64,000 nucleotides of DNA from Durusdinium trenchii (taxonomy: Eukaryota; Sar; Dinophyceae; Suessiales; Symbiodiniaceae), in contig CAXAMN010005413.1 in assembly GCA_963970005.1 (NCBI GenBank), forward strand, positions 188,967-252,966. Direction: 5' to 3'. The notes below the pieces were generated by a model that saw only the letters and a list, made by a program, of their open reading frames with translations, was not told where the DNA came from and searched no databases. Shown piece after piece: positions 28,881 through 38,449 of the stretch (position 1 is the stretch's first letter; every line of letters begins with the position of its first letter). Made by a program: the position numbers and the translations under genes.

Positions 28881-30605
28881 CCAACCTGTCGGGACTACTT
28901 GCATCTGGAGCTGCCAGAAAGCCTGAAAGACGAAGTCACCGGCTCGGATCAAAGTTTGACACGGCCCACAGTTGGTTTCAATCGTCACCTTCACTAAACC
29001 AAATGAACCGCCTTGTGTCTCCACCGGGATGTCAATTAGGTCATATGCCCCCATCTGTCCTGCCTGTCGAACGAAGGCATAGTCAGGCACCACATAGTTA
29101 TGATCCAGCAGCCGCTGTCGGCAGGTACGATCCCATCGGTTGCTGGCATCGATGAGCGTGCCTGCTTTGGTGCCCCCTGGAATCAGCACGGTGAAGCCAC
29201 CATTTTCCACACTCCACAAATGCGTGTGCACAACACCCGATGTAAGGGCTCCTGGCAGTACATGATATGCGCTCACACATAACTGCTTGAGGTACTTGTG
29301 CAAGATCTCCTCCGGTGCATGGCATCCTGGGTTCACCGAGTCAAGGCATTGTGACAAGATCCACAACGCTTGAGCTGGCGCAGCGATCTGCCCTAGCATG
29401 ACAAGTGAGGCCTTGAGGTCATCAGCAATCTGCAAATCAGGTGGGAGAGTCTGAAGCAATGCAACCTCTCTGGGATGTAGCCATCGAGGCAGATTCGTCT
29501 TGGCTGAATGAACATAACATCCACGTAGTCCACCTCTGGCTAGCCTCTGAGGACTCAGCCCGGAGTTTCTGCATCCACACGGGCATGACCTGAGTGCGCA
29601 GCTGTAGCTGTGCAGGAACGTTGCACAGATTGAGGACTCTCTGATCGCTGCCATTTCGGGGTCATGCATGACCTGTAGCTCAAGCCCATCAAGCTCCAGT
29701 TGTCGTTCGGCTTCATCATCCCATCGACCCCAATGACCAATAATCTTGTCAATCGCATCAAACTCAAACTTGGGCATGGGGCGCAAGGTGGTCAAAATCA
29801 TCTCAACTGGGATCATGACAGCCCACCACCTGGTTCGTCTGCAAGGCCAACTGTCCTCAAGTGCAAGGATCTGAGTCAACAGGCGGAGGCCCAAAGCACT
29901 TGCTAGAGCACGGAGGGAGTCACCAATGAACTGGATCTGATTGACTTCTGGCACGCATTCCAGCATCAGCATTGATGCTTGGTTCAACCAAGCGCCCTTC
30001 AGGACTCCCTGGAATGGGGCTGACCTTTTGTCCCCGAATCCTAATTGGTCCCCCTGTCGTGAGAAGGCTTGGCATGGGAAGCCAGCCATCCACAAACATC
30101 CTGAGGTGGGTTCACAACATTGAAGACGAAAAATGTTGTCATCCTGCAAAATGTCGCCCAGCATCGGATTTTTGTGGCCATTCAGCTTCAAATGCTTTAT
30201 TGCCAGCCAGTTAATGTCCATGGCAGCAACTGACTCTAGGCCCAGCACTCCCGCAGCTAGGCTCATACTGGCCAACCCACAACAAACCTCTTTCGCCTTT
30301 TGAGGGATCCGGGGTCCATCATTGCTCACAACAAACTTGGTGCATTCATCAGTCCGGAGAACGATACCCCCATCCTCCATGGTGACAAGAGCACCATAAA
30401 TGGTCACCTTTTGAACCCCTTCATCCAGGGAACAAGCCAAGACACCAAGGTCCTGAGTAAGCACTTGCGTGCACTGCCATCGATCATGAGCAAGTCGCTC
30501 GTTCACCGCGAGCACCCCAGTCCAGCGGTCACCAACCCTGTCGGTAAGGCGACACTCCAACATTGGCACCCACCCCTCGAGCGTCAGTCGCGAACAGTGC
30601 ACCAA
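28809..30605 (-). CDS. C5-cytosine DNA methyltransferase encoded by the LINE
   Basis: A 598-codon frame (TTG at the nominal start; first ATG at residue 15). C5-methyltransferase motifs in order: I, CCGLASMSLAAGVLGLESV then AAMDIN (about 108-131); III, GDI (150-152); IV, GFPCQAFSRQG with nucleophile C178 (175-185); VI, ECVPEV (216-221, ECV for ENV); VIII, CRRTRWW (255-261); IX-like, HPREVALLQTLPPD; X-like, LGQIAAPAQALWIL. A region of about 160 residues after motif X is unrecognised. The last 18 codons are read from the nested MITE. It methylates cytosine in DNA; residues for catalysis are present. The frame runs to within 24 bp of the element's 5' end. A role in methylating element copies is inference. 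Confidence 0.9.
   Translation of the reverse strand: MVHCSRLTLEGWVPMLECRLTDRVGDRWTGVLAVNERLAHDRWQCTQVLTQDLGVLACSLDEGVQKVTIYGALVTMEDGGIVLRTDECTKFVVSNDGPRIPQKAKEVCCGLASMSLAAGVLGLESVAAMDINWLAIKHLKLNGHKNPMLGDILQDDNIFRLQCCEPTSGCLWMAGFPCQAFSRQGDQLGFGDKRSAPFQGVLKGAWLNQASMLMLECVPEVNQIQFIGDSLRALASALGLRLLTQILALEDSWPCRRTRWWAVMIPVEMILTTLRPMPKFEFDAIDKIIGHWGRWDDEAERQLELDGLELQVMHDPEMAAIRESSICATFLHSYSCALRSCPCGCRNSGLSPQRLARGGLRGCYVHSAKTNLPRWLHPREVALLQTLPPDLQIADDLKASLVMLGQIAAPAQALWILSQCLDSVNPGCHAPEEILHKYLKQLCVSAYHVLPGALTSGVVHTHLWSVENGGFTVLIPGGTKAGTLIDASNRWDRTCRQRLLDHNYVVPDYAFVRQAGQMGAYDLIDIPVETQGGSFGLVKVTIETNCGPCQTLIRAGDFVFQAFWQLQMQVVPTGWMGPPLNIYSRGACHIVEYFLWNN
28881..28888. repeat. 8-bp TSD of nested MITE, right copy
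   Basis: CCAACCTG, identical to 28493-28500, directly after the right terminal inverted repeat. Confidence 0.85.
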
Positions 30606-30874
30606 ACTGGAAGGTCTCGAGCCGACACTTTTTCCGCGGGGTAATCAAAAAATGCAAACAACATGGCCCAGGTTTCAGAAGATCTAGGCCCCATGTCACT
30701 GCTGCAGTTCTTCGTGTGCCTTCTGTGATCAAGACGTGTGGCATCCCATCCAATTACACGCCCAGTCGCAAGAACACAGCTGTAATCACCCTGATGACCG
30801 CAAAGACGACAATCGTCACATAAAAAATGAAAAAGAGCGAGAAGGCCTGGCGTCGCAGGGAGCCCTGAAACCAT
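30584..30874 (-). other. Minus-strand frame at LINE insertion point
   Basis: A 96-codon frame that crosses the 5' target-site duplication. Its outer part holds CDDCRLCGHQGDYSC, a Cys/His cluster, and ETWAMLFAFFDYPAE, the latter read through the TSD. In the pre-insertion arrangement the frame would end at a TAG right after the TSD (19.89 kb side). It could be the end of a host exon hit by the LINE. No family recognised. Confidence 0.25.
30630..30647. repeat. Target-site duplication of the LINE, 5' side
   Basis: TTTTCCGCGGGGTAATCA, identical to 19894-19911. Confidence 0.9.
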
Positions 30875-31155
30875 GGGATCCTGTAAACCATTTGGTTCCC
30901 AGTGCCCCTCTCTTCACTAGATGGTAGGGAGGACTTAGATCACAGGCGATGAAGTCTACAATGGTCTAAAGAATGTGATATGTGTTCACCAAGGGATGCC
31001 ATGACACTCTTTATCATGTGTTTTAATCAAACACCGTGGTGCTGCACTGTGACGCCCAAAACCCACCCGCAAACCGGTGGGAAACTCCAGAACCGGAGAA
31101 CCTGTGTTTATGTCACCGTCTTGGGATGTCATCCGGGATCCTGACTCAACAAGAA

Positions 31156-31312
31156 GCTAGTAGTAACAAGTGCCACGCTAGTAGTAACAGGTGCCTTACT
31201 AGTAGTAACAAAAAGCTAATATTATAACTAATTTTAAAAACAAATTTAATAGCTTCTTGTTACTACTAGCGTGGCACCTGTTACTACTAGTAAGGCACTT
31301 GTTCCTAGTAGC
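31156..31312. repeat. Long inverted repeat (foldback) with TAGTAGTAACAAG units
   Basis: Two 62-bp arms (31156-31217 and 31251-31312) are inverted copies, separated by a 33-bp AT-rich spacer. Each arm holds about three 20-21 bp units of the type TAGTAGTAACAAGTGCC. Mismatches are few: TAGT/TACT near the outer end, an ACG/TTA swap between units, and AAAAA/AAGAA. The same unit recurs as a direct tandem at 63389-63478. Confidence 0.85.
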
Positions 31313-31944
31313 ATGTCAAATTCCAAAACGAACTGCCTGGTTCAGCTCCAGAACGGGTTCCGCATTCACAGGCCAATTTCCTGCCGTGGTCAGACGATGG
31401 ATCAGCGGTTCATGCTATCAACGCGATAGGTCCCAGCCTGCCATGGTTACTTCGAAGAGAGTGTAGGTTGCCTGGAGTCTAAGAAAAATGAAACAAGCAA
31501 AAGTATGCAAAAGTGAAAAACAACATTGCTCGCTCCACCCTGGATCCCACCCACACTCCGTTGAAATGCAACACGACCCGGGATCTTGGGCTATCTAAAT
31601 GGACAAGGTGTTCAAAAAAGATTTGCACATATGTGCACATTATAATGGCTTTTCACACGTGCTGCTCCGTCCTACTCCTTTTAAGGCCCATCGAGGGACT
31701 CAGCTTGACGACACCTTGGAAATCTCGCAAGAAGATTAATATAGATTAATATAGTAATTTAGTATCATTTATATATAACATATAGATTAAGAGCATGAAT
31801 TGGAACAGACAAACATGAAGAATGCCCCTGTTAGTCGGGAAGCTTTAAACACAATTGGCGACCAATTCCAAAGATAAACCTCCCGCAAACACATATACAG
31901 TGGTTTCAGGAGTACAGTGGGATTGTGCCCTGTACGACTCCGGC

Positions 31945-32400
31945 TCACTGTCTCCGAGATGCTCGCCAGGCAGTGCCATAGTGCTCCCAAAGCCAAAGAC
32001 GATGGGCATATTCCAAGGTCTCATCTGCAATGAAGTCTTGCAAAAGGTTTCCGATCCTAGGAATGTTCGCCGCACTGAAGAAAACACAGACCTTGAAGTA
32101 CTGAAGAAAACACTTGACTTGCCTCAAGCATGGTTTGTCAATGGGTAACAATGGCCGAGATGCTGCACCAAACGTACAGGGTAACATCAGCAATGTTACT
32201 TATGCAAAGCCAGCCCATCACAGGAAGCAGTGCCGAAGAAGGGATGCCCATCGATCAGTCTTCACTATTCTCTGGTTCTGATTGATTGGTGAGTCCCATT
32301 CTTGCACATACTGTGCTGCCACAGAAGGATCGGTGTTGGTAAAGATCATGGGGTCATGTGCATGTAGGCGATTCTGGCTGGCACGTTCAAACATCTTCAC
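31945..32400 (-). other. Possible exons of the channel gene
   Basis: Minus-strand peptides QDFIADETLEYAHRLWLWEH followed by YGTAW (about 31975-32045), and FERASQNRLHAHDPMIFTNT (about 32330-32395). The first has the acidic, aromatic look of the segment before an ion-channel pore (compare YGT/YGS before a pore helix). It lies downstream, in translation order, of the S3 and S4 exons. Weak evidence. Confidence 0.25.
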
Positions 32401-33540
32401 TGCCCTGAAACATCACAAGATCTTCTACCACTATACCCAGAAAGTGATCAGCTGGGATTTGTCAGGTGGTCTCATTTGCCAATAATTATCTGCCAAGGTC
32501 AGTGAAAGACAAACCCTTGCCTTTGCTAGGCAATCCTGATCAAAGAAGCAATCGCAAACGCGCGCGATCCCCAAATGAGTTTACAAGCTATACATTAGTA
32601 GCTCCTACAGTACTTAGTACCTGGGACTTTTACCCTTCCAAGCCCGAAACGCAGCCATGCTCAGGATTGCCTTGTAGTCACGGAATCAGTTGAGTCAAGC
32701 TGCAGCAGGGAGCCCATCGACATCAATACTCCAAGCAAAACCTCGGCTGCACATCTTCGTTTATTGACGAGGGCGAGCGGAAGGTGCTGTTTCGATATTG
32801 TGCCTGTTTTGTCCTAAGCTCTTCTGAGGAATCAGCACGGTATCAGCATTCGGGCAATTACAAATAGGTGGTCAATAGGTACTACCACCGCCGGCAGGAG
32901 TTTGATTTCCAAGAGTAAGAGGCCCAGAATGGCCCAGGTGTTGACTCATCCAATGTCTCCAACCTTCAGCAAGGAACCATTGCCCAGCATAGGGATGGCA
33001 AAAAGCACCCACAGGCCTTCACCAGAACTCCTCAGTCCCGGCTGCGTGAATGAAACAGCTGTAAACATGTGCTTCTGGAAAGGATCTACATAAGTCTCAG
33101 TTTGTCTTCGCAGGCAAGTGAATGCACACCTCCAAGTAAGTTCTCTTGAAAATTGACCCTGTATTTTAATTGGCCTGAACATTCACACATGCATGAATCG
33201 AGCACCAGGATGAAAATGTGACTCAGAAGTGATGACATTAATTAGGAAGGGGCAAAGGATGGAAAAAAGGGGTAACACATGGAGAAGGACAAGGAGGCCT
33301 TAAACATTTTGAGAGGATTCTGCACATCCGCTTACAACACGGCAAACCGCAGCAAATCCGCAGGACTTTCGCAAAAATCTGGGGGGGTTCTTTCGTCAGG
33401 TCAACATAGCCAATACTCTTGACGCCCGCCGGCTTCCTGAACATTGTATATCATGCGGCTGCTCATGCGCACAATCATTCACACCCGCCAGCCCTTCCTT
33501 AAACATTTGGCACACCAAGGCACGTAGCCCTCTGAAGATT

Positions 33541-33612
33541 TTAAAGCTGCGCACCATGCGAATCGCACGCAAAGACTTCATCACACGTACCAGTCGCAAA
33601 AGAATGATACCT
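33541..33612 (-). CDS. Voltage-sensor S4 exon of a voltage-gated cation channel
   Basis: The minus strand encodes ILLRLVRVMKSLRAIRMVRS and continues SFKIFRGLRALV. Positive residues occur at every third position (R, R, K, R, R, R), the defining pattern of the S4 voltage sensor in Nav/Cav-type channels. A possible splice acceptor (TTAG) precedes it at about 33613. An S3-like exon lies 0.6 kb upstream in translation order. The rest of the channel could not be assembled, so domain number and ion selectivity are unknown. Confidence 0.65.
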   Translation of the reverse strand, partial: RYHSFATGTCDEVFACDSHGAQL

Positions 33613-34088
33613 AAGAAACGAAAGAACGGTTTAGCATCTGACACATTGTCAGTACAGGGACTGCATAGGCAGTATGGGGGAGACAGTCATACCTGTACTC
33701 CAGACTGGCTCTGGACCTCAACACTGAACTTATATAAACCTGAACACTGTCATTCCATGTCATTCCGAAATGTTCCAACCATCCTACTACCCGTCACCAT
33801 GTGGTTGGACTTCATTCAAGTCCATTCTTTAAAGAGTGGAACTGCGTGGAAAGCTCCTGTTTTTCTTGAAATTAACTCTTTGATGGTACTGTCTTTTTAA
33901 TGCGTAGTGCCCTCGTGGCTATGCCCCACATACCACCAACGTCATGTCTGTCTGACCTTTTGCACATTTCTGCAATACTAGTTGATATATAATTATATAT
34001 GTAATGTCAGTTGGTGTGGCCCCATGACACCCAGATTGCAATTACAAAAGGCTTGAACCGATCCTTTTCCGGGACACATTGGTGTCTG

Positions 34089-34121
<33 letters not shown>
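34089..34121. repeat. (CA)n(TA)n microsatellite
   Basis: CA dinucleotides run directly into TA dinucleotides. Confidence 0.95.
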
Positions 34122-34221
34122 GACACCACAGAACCCTCCGATCCGTGTAGCATTCGGCTCGGCGATCGTTTTCGGCCAGGGCACTCTGTGAAGCTGAGGT
34201 TTCTTCCATTGAAATTGTGAT

Positions 34222-34300
34222 GAAAAAAATCCACCAGCCCTCCAATGGCCAAGGCAGCATCCAACCAATTGGCGGCATCTAGGAGAAAGGTCCTCACTGA
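34222..34300 (-). CDS. S3-like exon of the same channel
   Basis: The minus strand encodes TFLLDAANWLDAALAIGGLV followed by DFF. An N-W-x-D start to a hydrophobic helix that ends in Val-Asp is the usual S3 signature of voltage-gated cation channels (compare WNLFD...VD). Its position 0.6 kb before the S4 exon on the same strand supports the call. Exon ends are uncertain. Confidence 0.5.
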
Positions 34301-34629
34301 TATCTGGCAGCATCGGAGCCACTCCGCTACTCTCTACTGCGCACCCTCTACGGACGATACTTGCTGGTGCGTCCTTGTTGCATCCTTGTGGCATGTGGAC
34401 CAAGAGGACAGGTGCAAAAAGAACAAGCAACATCTGCCCCGCCTTCTCTCCACTGCAACACGGAGGACCAGTTCCAAGAAGAAAACAATGCTGAAGCCAT
34501 CGTTGATGATCTCAGCCAGTCAGTGAACTGGAAAAATGGTGTTCATTCCCAGGATTGTTGTAGCAGAACTTGGGATCGGTATACTGCGCGATTGCGTTTC
34601 ACACCTAGGACTACAATGAAAGATATCTA

Positions 34630-35940
34630 AAAAAGGTCATCTGGCAAACAAACAGCTGAGGACACTAAAGTAGCATACAAATATTAATAAATATACAAAA
34701 TCAAATACAACAATATGCATGATAGGACAATGGGCTTGCTAAACTACAATGGGGCAATAAAGCACAGTACTGCAAGCCATTGCGCATATTGGTGGAAAAG
34801 GCAGGCAGGAAAAAAAACACCTCGCTGAATCTAACAAAGCCATAACAGATCTACGAGCACCCCCCCTGCTACTGCCAAGCTTCCGTGCAAACACGCAGTG
34901 CTCCATCATGTGATTGGGTGGCATAACCCACTTTGCCTCACATGACAGCACTGCCCAGCAAGGTTTCAACGCATGGGGCTGTTGGCATCGAAATTCGTAT
35001 CAAGGCTCACCTCAGTTGCCCTCATGATAGCTGCCATTAGGATCCATTAGGTTGCGTTAGGCCGTATGAAATGTCTGTGGATTACACAACTCACTACATT
35101 TGGCCCCGAGGTGCTGCCAAGCTGTAGGCCTCCAAGCTGAAGCTCCAAGAGCATTACCACAGAATTCCTAAGTGGCGGCACATGCCGACCATGAAGTGCT
35201 TAAAGATGGGGGGCCCTTAGCAGAGTTGTGTGCAAGGGGCCCCCGAAACAATAAGAGTTTATTAACTATTCCTGACCCTAGTTGCAGGGTTGAACAAAAG
35301 TTATTGCTGTGGTATGCTGTGGTTGCGTATTTTATTCCAGAATAGTGTTCACATCAATGTGCCCTCAGAAGACCCATCAAAATCATTAACAATAATCTGC
35401 AAGAGGAGACACACAGAACACACCAATACAAGTCAAACAATACGTCAATCTTGTAGTTGTAAACACAAAATATGTATATATATATGCATTTACAGCATAT
35501 CTGTGTATAGTCTTCCTCTGGGCAGAAAGTATTGTATTCAAAAATGCATTGTTTTTGTTGCTGTTGTATATGGTGGTTCCATCATCTGTTGCTGCTTGTT
35601 TGTACATCCAGATGTTGAGCCAAAATGAGCCAGTTTGGGTCACCCTGCAACAAGCACACCGACATCAAAGCGTAACCAGTAAAGGAACATACGGACCGTT
35701 TACCGCTACCATGTTGAAGTAGGAGTCTAATCTTTTTATCATGGGCGACACCTTATTAACTATTCCTAGGGCCCATGTTTCCCCCTCAGAATATGTTTCT
35801 ATCAGACCCACCTCTACCATAATAGTTATCACTGAGAAGAGCAGCTAGTGGGACAATGGGATCATGTGGCGAGCATTTTAAGACATGCCGTCTATAGAAG
35901 GCCTGGCAAAAGATAAAATCTATAATAGATAAATTATCAA
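34630..35940. other. No gene recognised
   Basis: Short frames only. A 13-nt TTGAGCCAAAATG at 35611-35623 resembles part of the dinoflagellate spliced leader in reverse, but the match does not extend. Confidence 0.4.
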
Positions 35941-35944
35941 GCAA

Positions 35945-36580
35945 TTTCTATAAAATGCACAAAGTCAGCTCCAGATGCAAGAGGCCTCTATAAAATGCAA
36001 AACCCATTCAAAGAAAAACAATACAGTACATGTTCACAATAAAATGCAAACGGTTCGCATAACCAAAACTAGATCAATATACATCAAGAAACAGTGTATA
36101 TACAAAATATTGTGGCAGCCAGCCTCGCCAGAACCAGAAAGATTTTTAGGACATGAATTGCCATGCGTTTTATAGAGCCTTCATGGGCTGGTGGTGGGTT
36201 TTCTGCTTGGCTGGCTGGAAGAGACGGGTCTCTACATAATGCCCGTCGGGTGATTTTGCAAAGACGTGTTCACATTTGACATTGGGAACTGTAGGGGTAG
36301 CATTTTACAGAGACTACATGCTCCTCCTATAAGCTGCTCTTGCCAGGTGCAAAATGAAAAACCACATCCAAATGCTCTCACAACAAGTTTTCTATAAAAC
36401 AAACCCAGATAACAAGCTAAGTGCGTGTGACAGCCCTCCACTCCTTTATAAAATGCTTGGCAAGGGTTTAAAGGGCATAGCAATAGTGGCCAGAACAAAC
36501 AAGACTCCTCACTACAAAATGCTGTGAAGGTGCCATAAGAAAGCTGCAAAACATGTTACAGTATATCATTTTATAGAGGA
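35945..36580. repeat. Scattered TATAAAATG motif cluster
   Basis: Motifs such as CTATAAAATGC, TTATAAAATGC and the inverse CATTTTATAG recur eight or more times, spaced by tens to about 100 bp. The same motif is part of the CATTTTATAAAC satellite at 40.2, 45.4, 62 and 63.8 kb, and a similar cluster lies at 62.3-62.6 kb. Confidence 0.6.
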
Positions 36581-36599
36581 CCAAGCACGGAGGATGAAG

Positions 36600-38390
36600 G
36601 AATGACATGTGCCCAATGCAATAAAACACAGTTTCTTTACAAGCTTTACGCTGATGGCAACCCTTAACATGTCAGCCACTCATCGCGTCCAGTAGATCTG
36701 ATGTCACAGGTGCTTTGGGATGCAAATGGACGGTCCCAGTTGGACACGAGCACAGCAAGGGATGCTAGTCAACAGGAAGCCATCGTCGCACACCAAATTC
36801 TGGCACTCCTGTAGGGCGTAGCTGGTCACCGCAGGGTGGATTAATGGGACATTCTCCCCCACATATAGCAGCTGGGTCTCAACATGATCAAAATCCCGGC
36901 GGCATAGTCGAGGACACGTTTCCTTGGATGTGTCACATCCAAGGAGGACAAACCCCAAACCGGCAGCCAAAGGAGTTCAAACATGCAGGTCAAAACCTGC
37001 TGGAACAAACTACTTGGCAAAAGTCGCAAACCATGCTTTGGAGCGTAGCTTCACCCACACACAAACACACATTCGCATCCTTTCGACCATGGAAACCGAG
37101 GCGTGCAAAAACAAGCATCACTGCATGCCCCTCGGAAGACACCATGATGTTTTCATATGCTTTCCTAGTCGCCCCTCTCGGCTAGATCCAATTCACTGCA
37201 ACACTGGACTATATGATGTTAACCAAGCTCAAGTTAACCACTGCCACCCCTGCGTTGTCGACTTCTCCGGTGCAACTGCCGCTGTAGCACCATGCAACAC
37301 CAAGTCATTGCAATCTTCGGCTACAAGGGCCAAAAGGGACAAAGAACCCAAATGGAGCCTTGATTCTTGTTTAAAGTTGATCTTGAGCGAGCAAGGTGGA
37401 GTAAACCATCCCATACATCCGATGTTCGAAGATATGCGCGTATATGTATTATTTTAATAGTATACAATGTTACAATGTATTATGATATACTATGCGTACT
37501 GTATATATACTTGAGAAAAGGCCCAAGGTTTCCAGTGAACCATGAATTTTAATCCTCTTCAATTCAAGCGTCAGAATGAGAGGATGCCCCCTCAGTCCGG
37601 CGGCTGCAGGTACTGGCTTGCTGCTGCAAAGTGACAAAACTGTCTGGATTGATTGACATTTTTCTTGTCAATTTCCGCAACAGCGAGGACTGTACCTCTC
37701 TTCTCATGCTACAACTCTGTGCAAACCGAGCGGCGTCGCTTCCTGAGCTGTCATGCTTGGCCAGCTGGAAATTGGTAAGGGATAAAGGTGTGTCACAACT
37801 CTGACTGGCGCCCTGCCCCCATTCTGTAAATCATTGGGCTCACTTTAAAGTAGGAAACTGGGCAACATGGAGATATGCATAGTTGAAATATCAATACTGT
37901 ATTCAGCGATCATATAATCCCGAGTACCTATTAATAAACACTCCCCAATTAAAAAACCCCCACGTCCGAACCCCTAAATTCGGTTTATATTTGGTTTTAA
38001 ATTGCCGCCCTTTCAAACCGCTACTAAACTACCAACATGGTCGATTTTGGGGGTAGTTTTTTTTAATTAGGTTCCCCAAAACTCCACCATGACACGCCGC
38101 GCTTACACTTCCTTCCCTCAATGGCACGGACTCACGCAAACGCACTTGCCACCGAGGTCATGCAACACCGCATGGCACAGCGACATCACCTTTCGAAAGC
38201 TTTAGCTGTTAGTCTACTGAAGAATCACTGTTCTAATGAATGTTTTTGTAAGGGAAAAGGAAGACCCTTCGATCTGGCGGCTTTTTGCATTTTTGATATG
38301 AGTTTAATAAAGGATTTTATATAAAATTTTCCTGGATTACTTTTTGGTTTTGAAACTCTTTCCAGGTGACCCTATTTTGGCCCCCCCCGA
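36600..38390. other. No gene recognised
   Basis: AT-rich tracts, including TATATATAC near 37500, and short frames without motifs. Confidence 0.4.
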
Positions 38391-38398
38391 TTTCAGGG

Positions 38399-38445
38399 AC
38401 CCCCTATTAAAAAGAATGCGACCGAGGTTTTTTTAATAGGGGGGG
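38399..38445. repeat. Short hairpin with homopolymer arms
   Basis: CCCCCTATTAAAAA at about 38400 and its inverse TTTTTAATAGGGGG at about 38430 are separated by about 15 bp. The right arm runs into a G run of about 12. Such runs are prone to sequencing error. Confidence 0.6.
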
Positions 38446-38449
38446 GGGG

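Larger units (their letters stand above)
19912..30629 (-). mobile_element. DNMT-carrying LINE-like retrotransposon, 10.7 kb
   Basis: A non-LTR element on the minus strand, delimited by an 18-bp perfect target-site duplication. In translation order it encodes C5-cytosine methyltransferase, an unknown region, two C48/Ulp1-like peptidase domains, an ORF1-like protein with a CCCH motif, a coiled coil, GEASNPGP, AP-endonuclease, reverse transcriptase, a zinc motif and RNase H. The reading frame opens within 24 bp of the 5' end, so the copy is either 5'-truncated or has almost no 5' UTR. The 3' UTR is about 170 bp with no poly(A). At least six frameshifts and one nested MITE interrupt the polyprotein. 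LINE-borne cytosine methyltransferases have, to my knowledge, been reported from Symbiodinium-type dinoflagellates. Confidence 0.9.

Noticed and set aside
35611..35623. TTGAGCCAAAATG, the inverse of part of the dinoflagellate spliced leader
   Set aside because: Only 13 nt match and the next bases diverge from the leader. No processed gene lies beside it.
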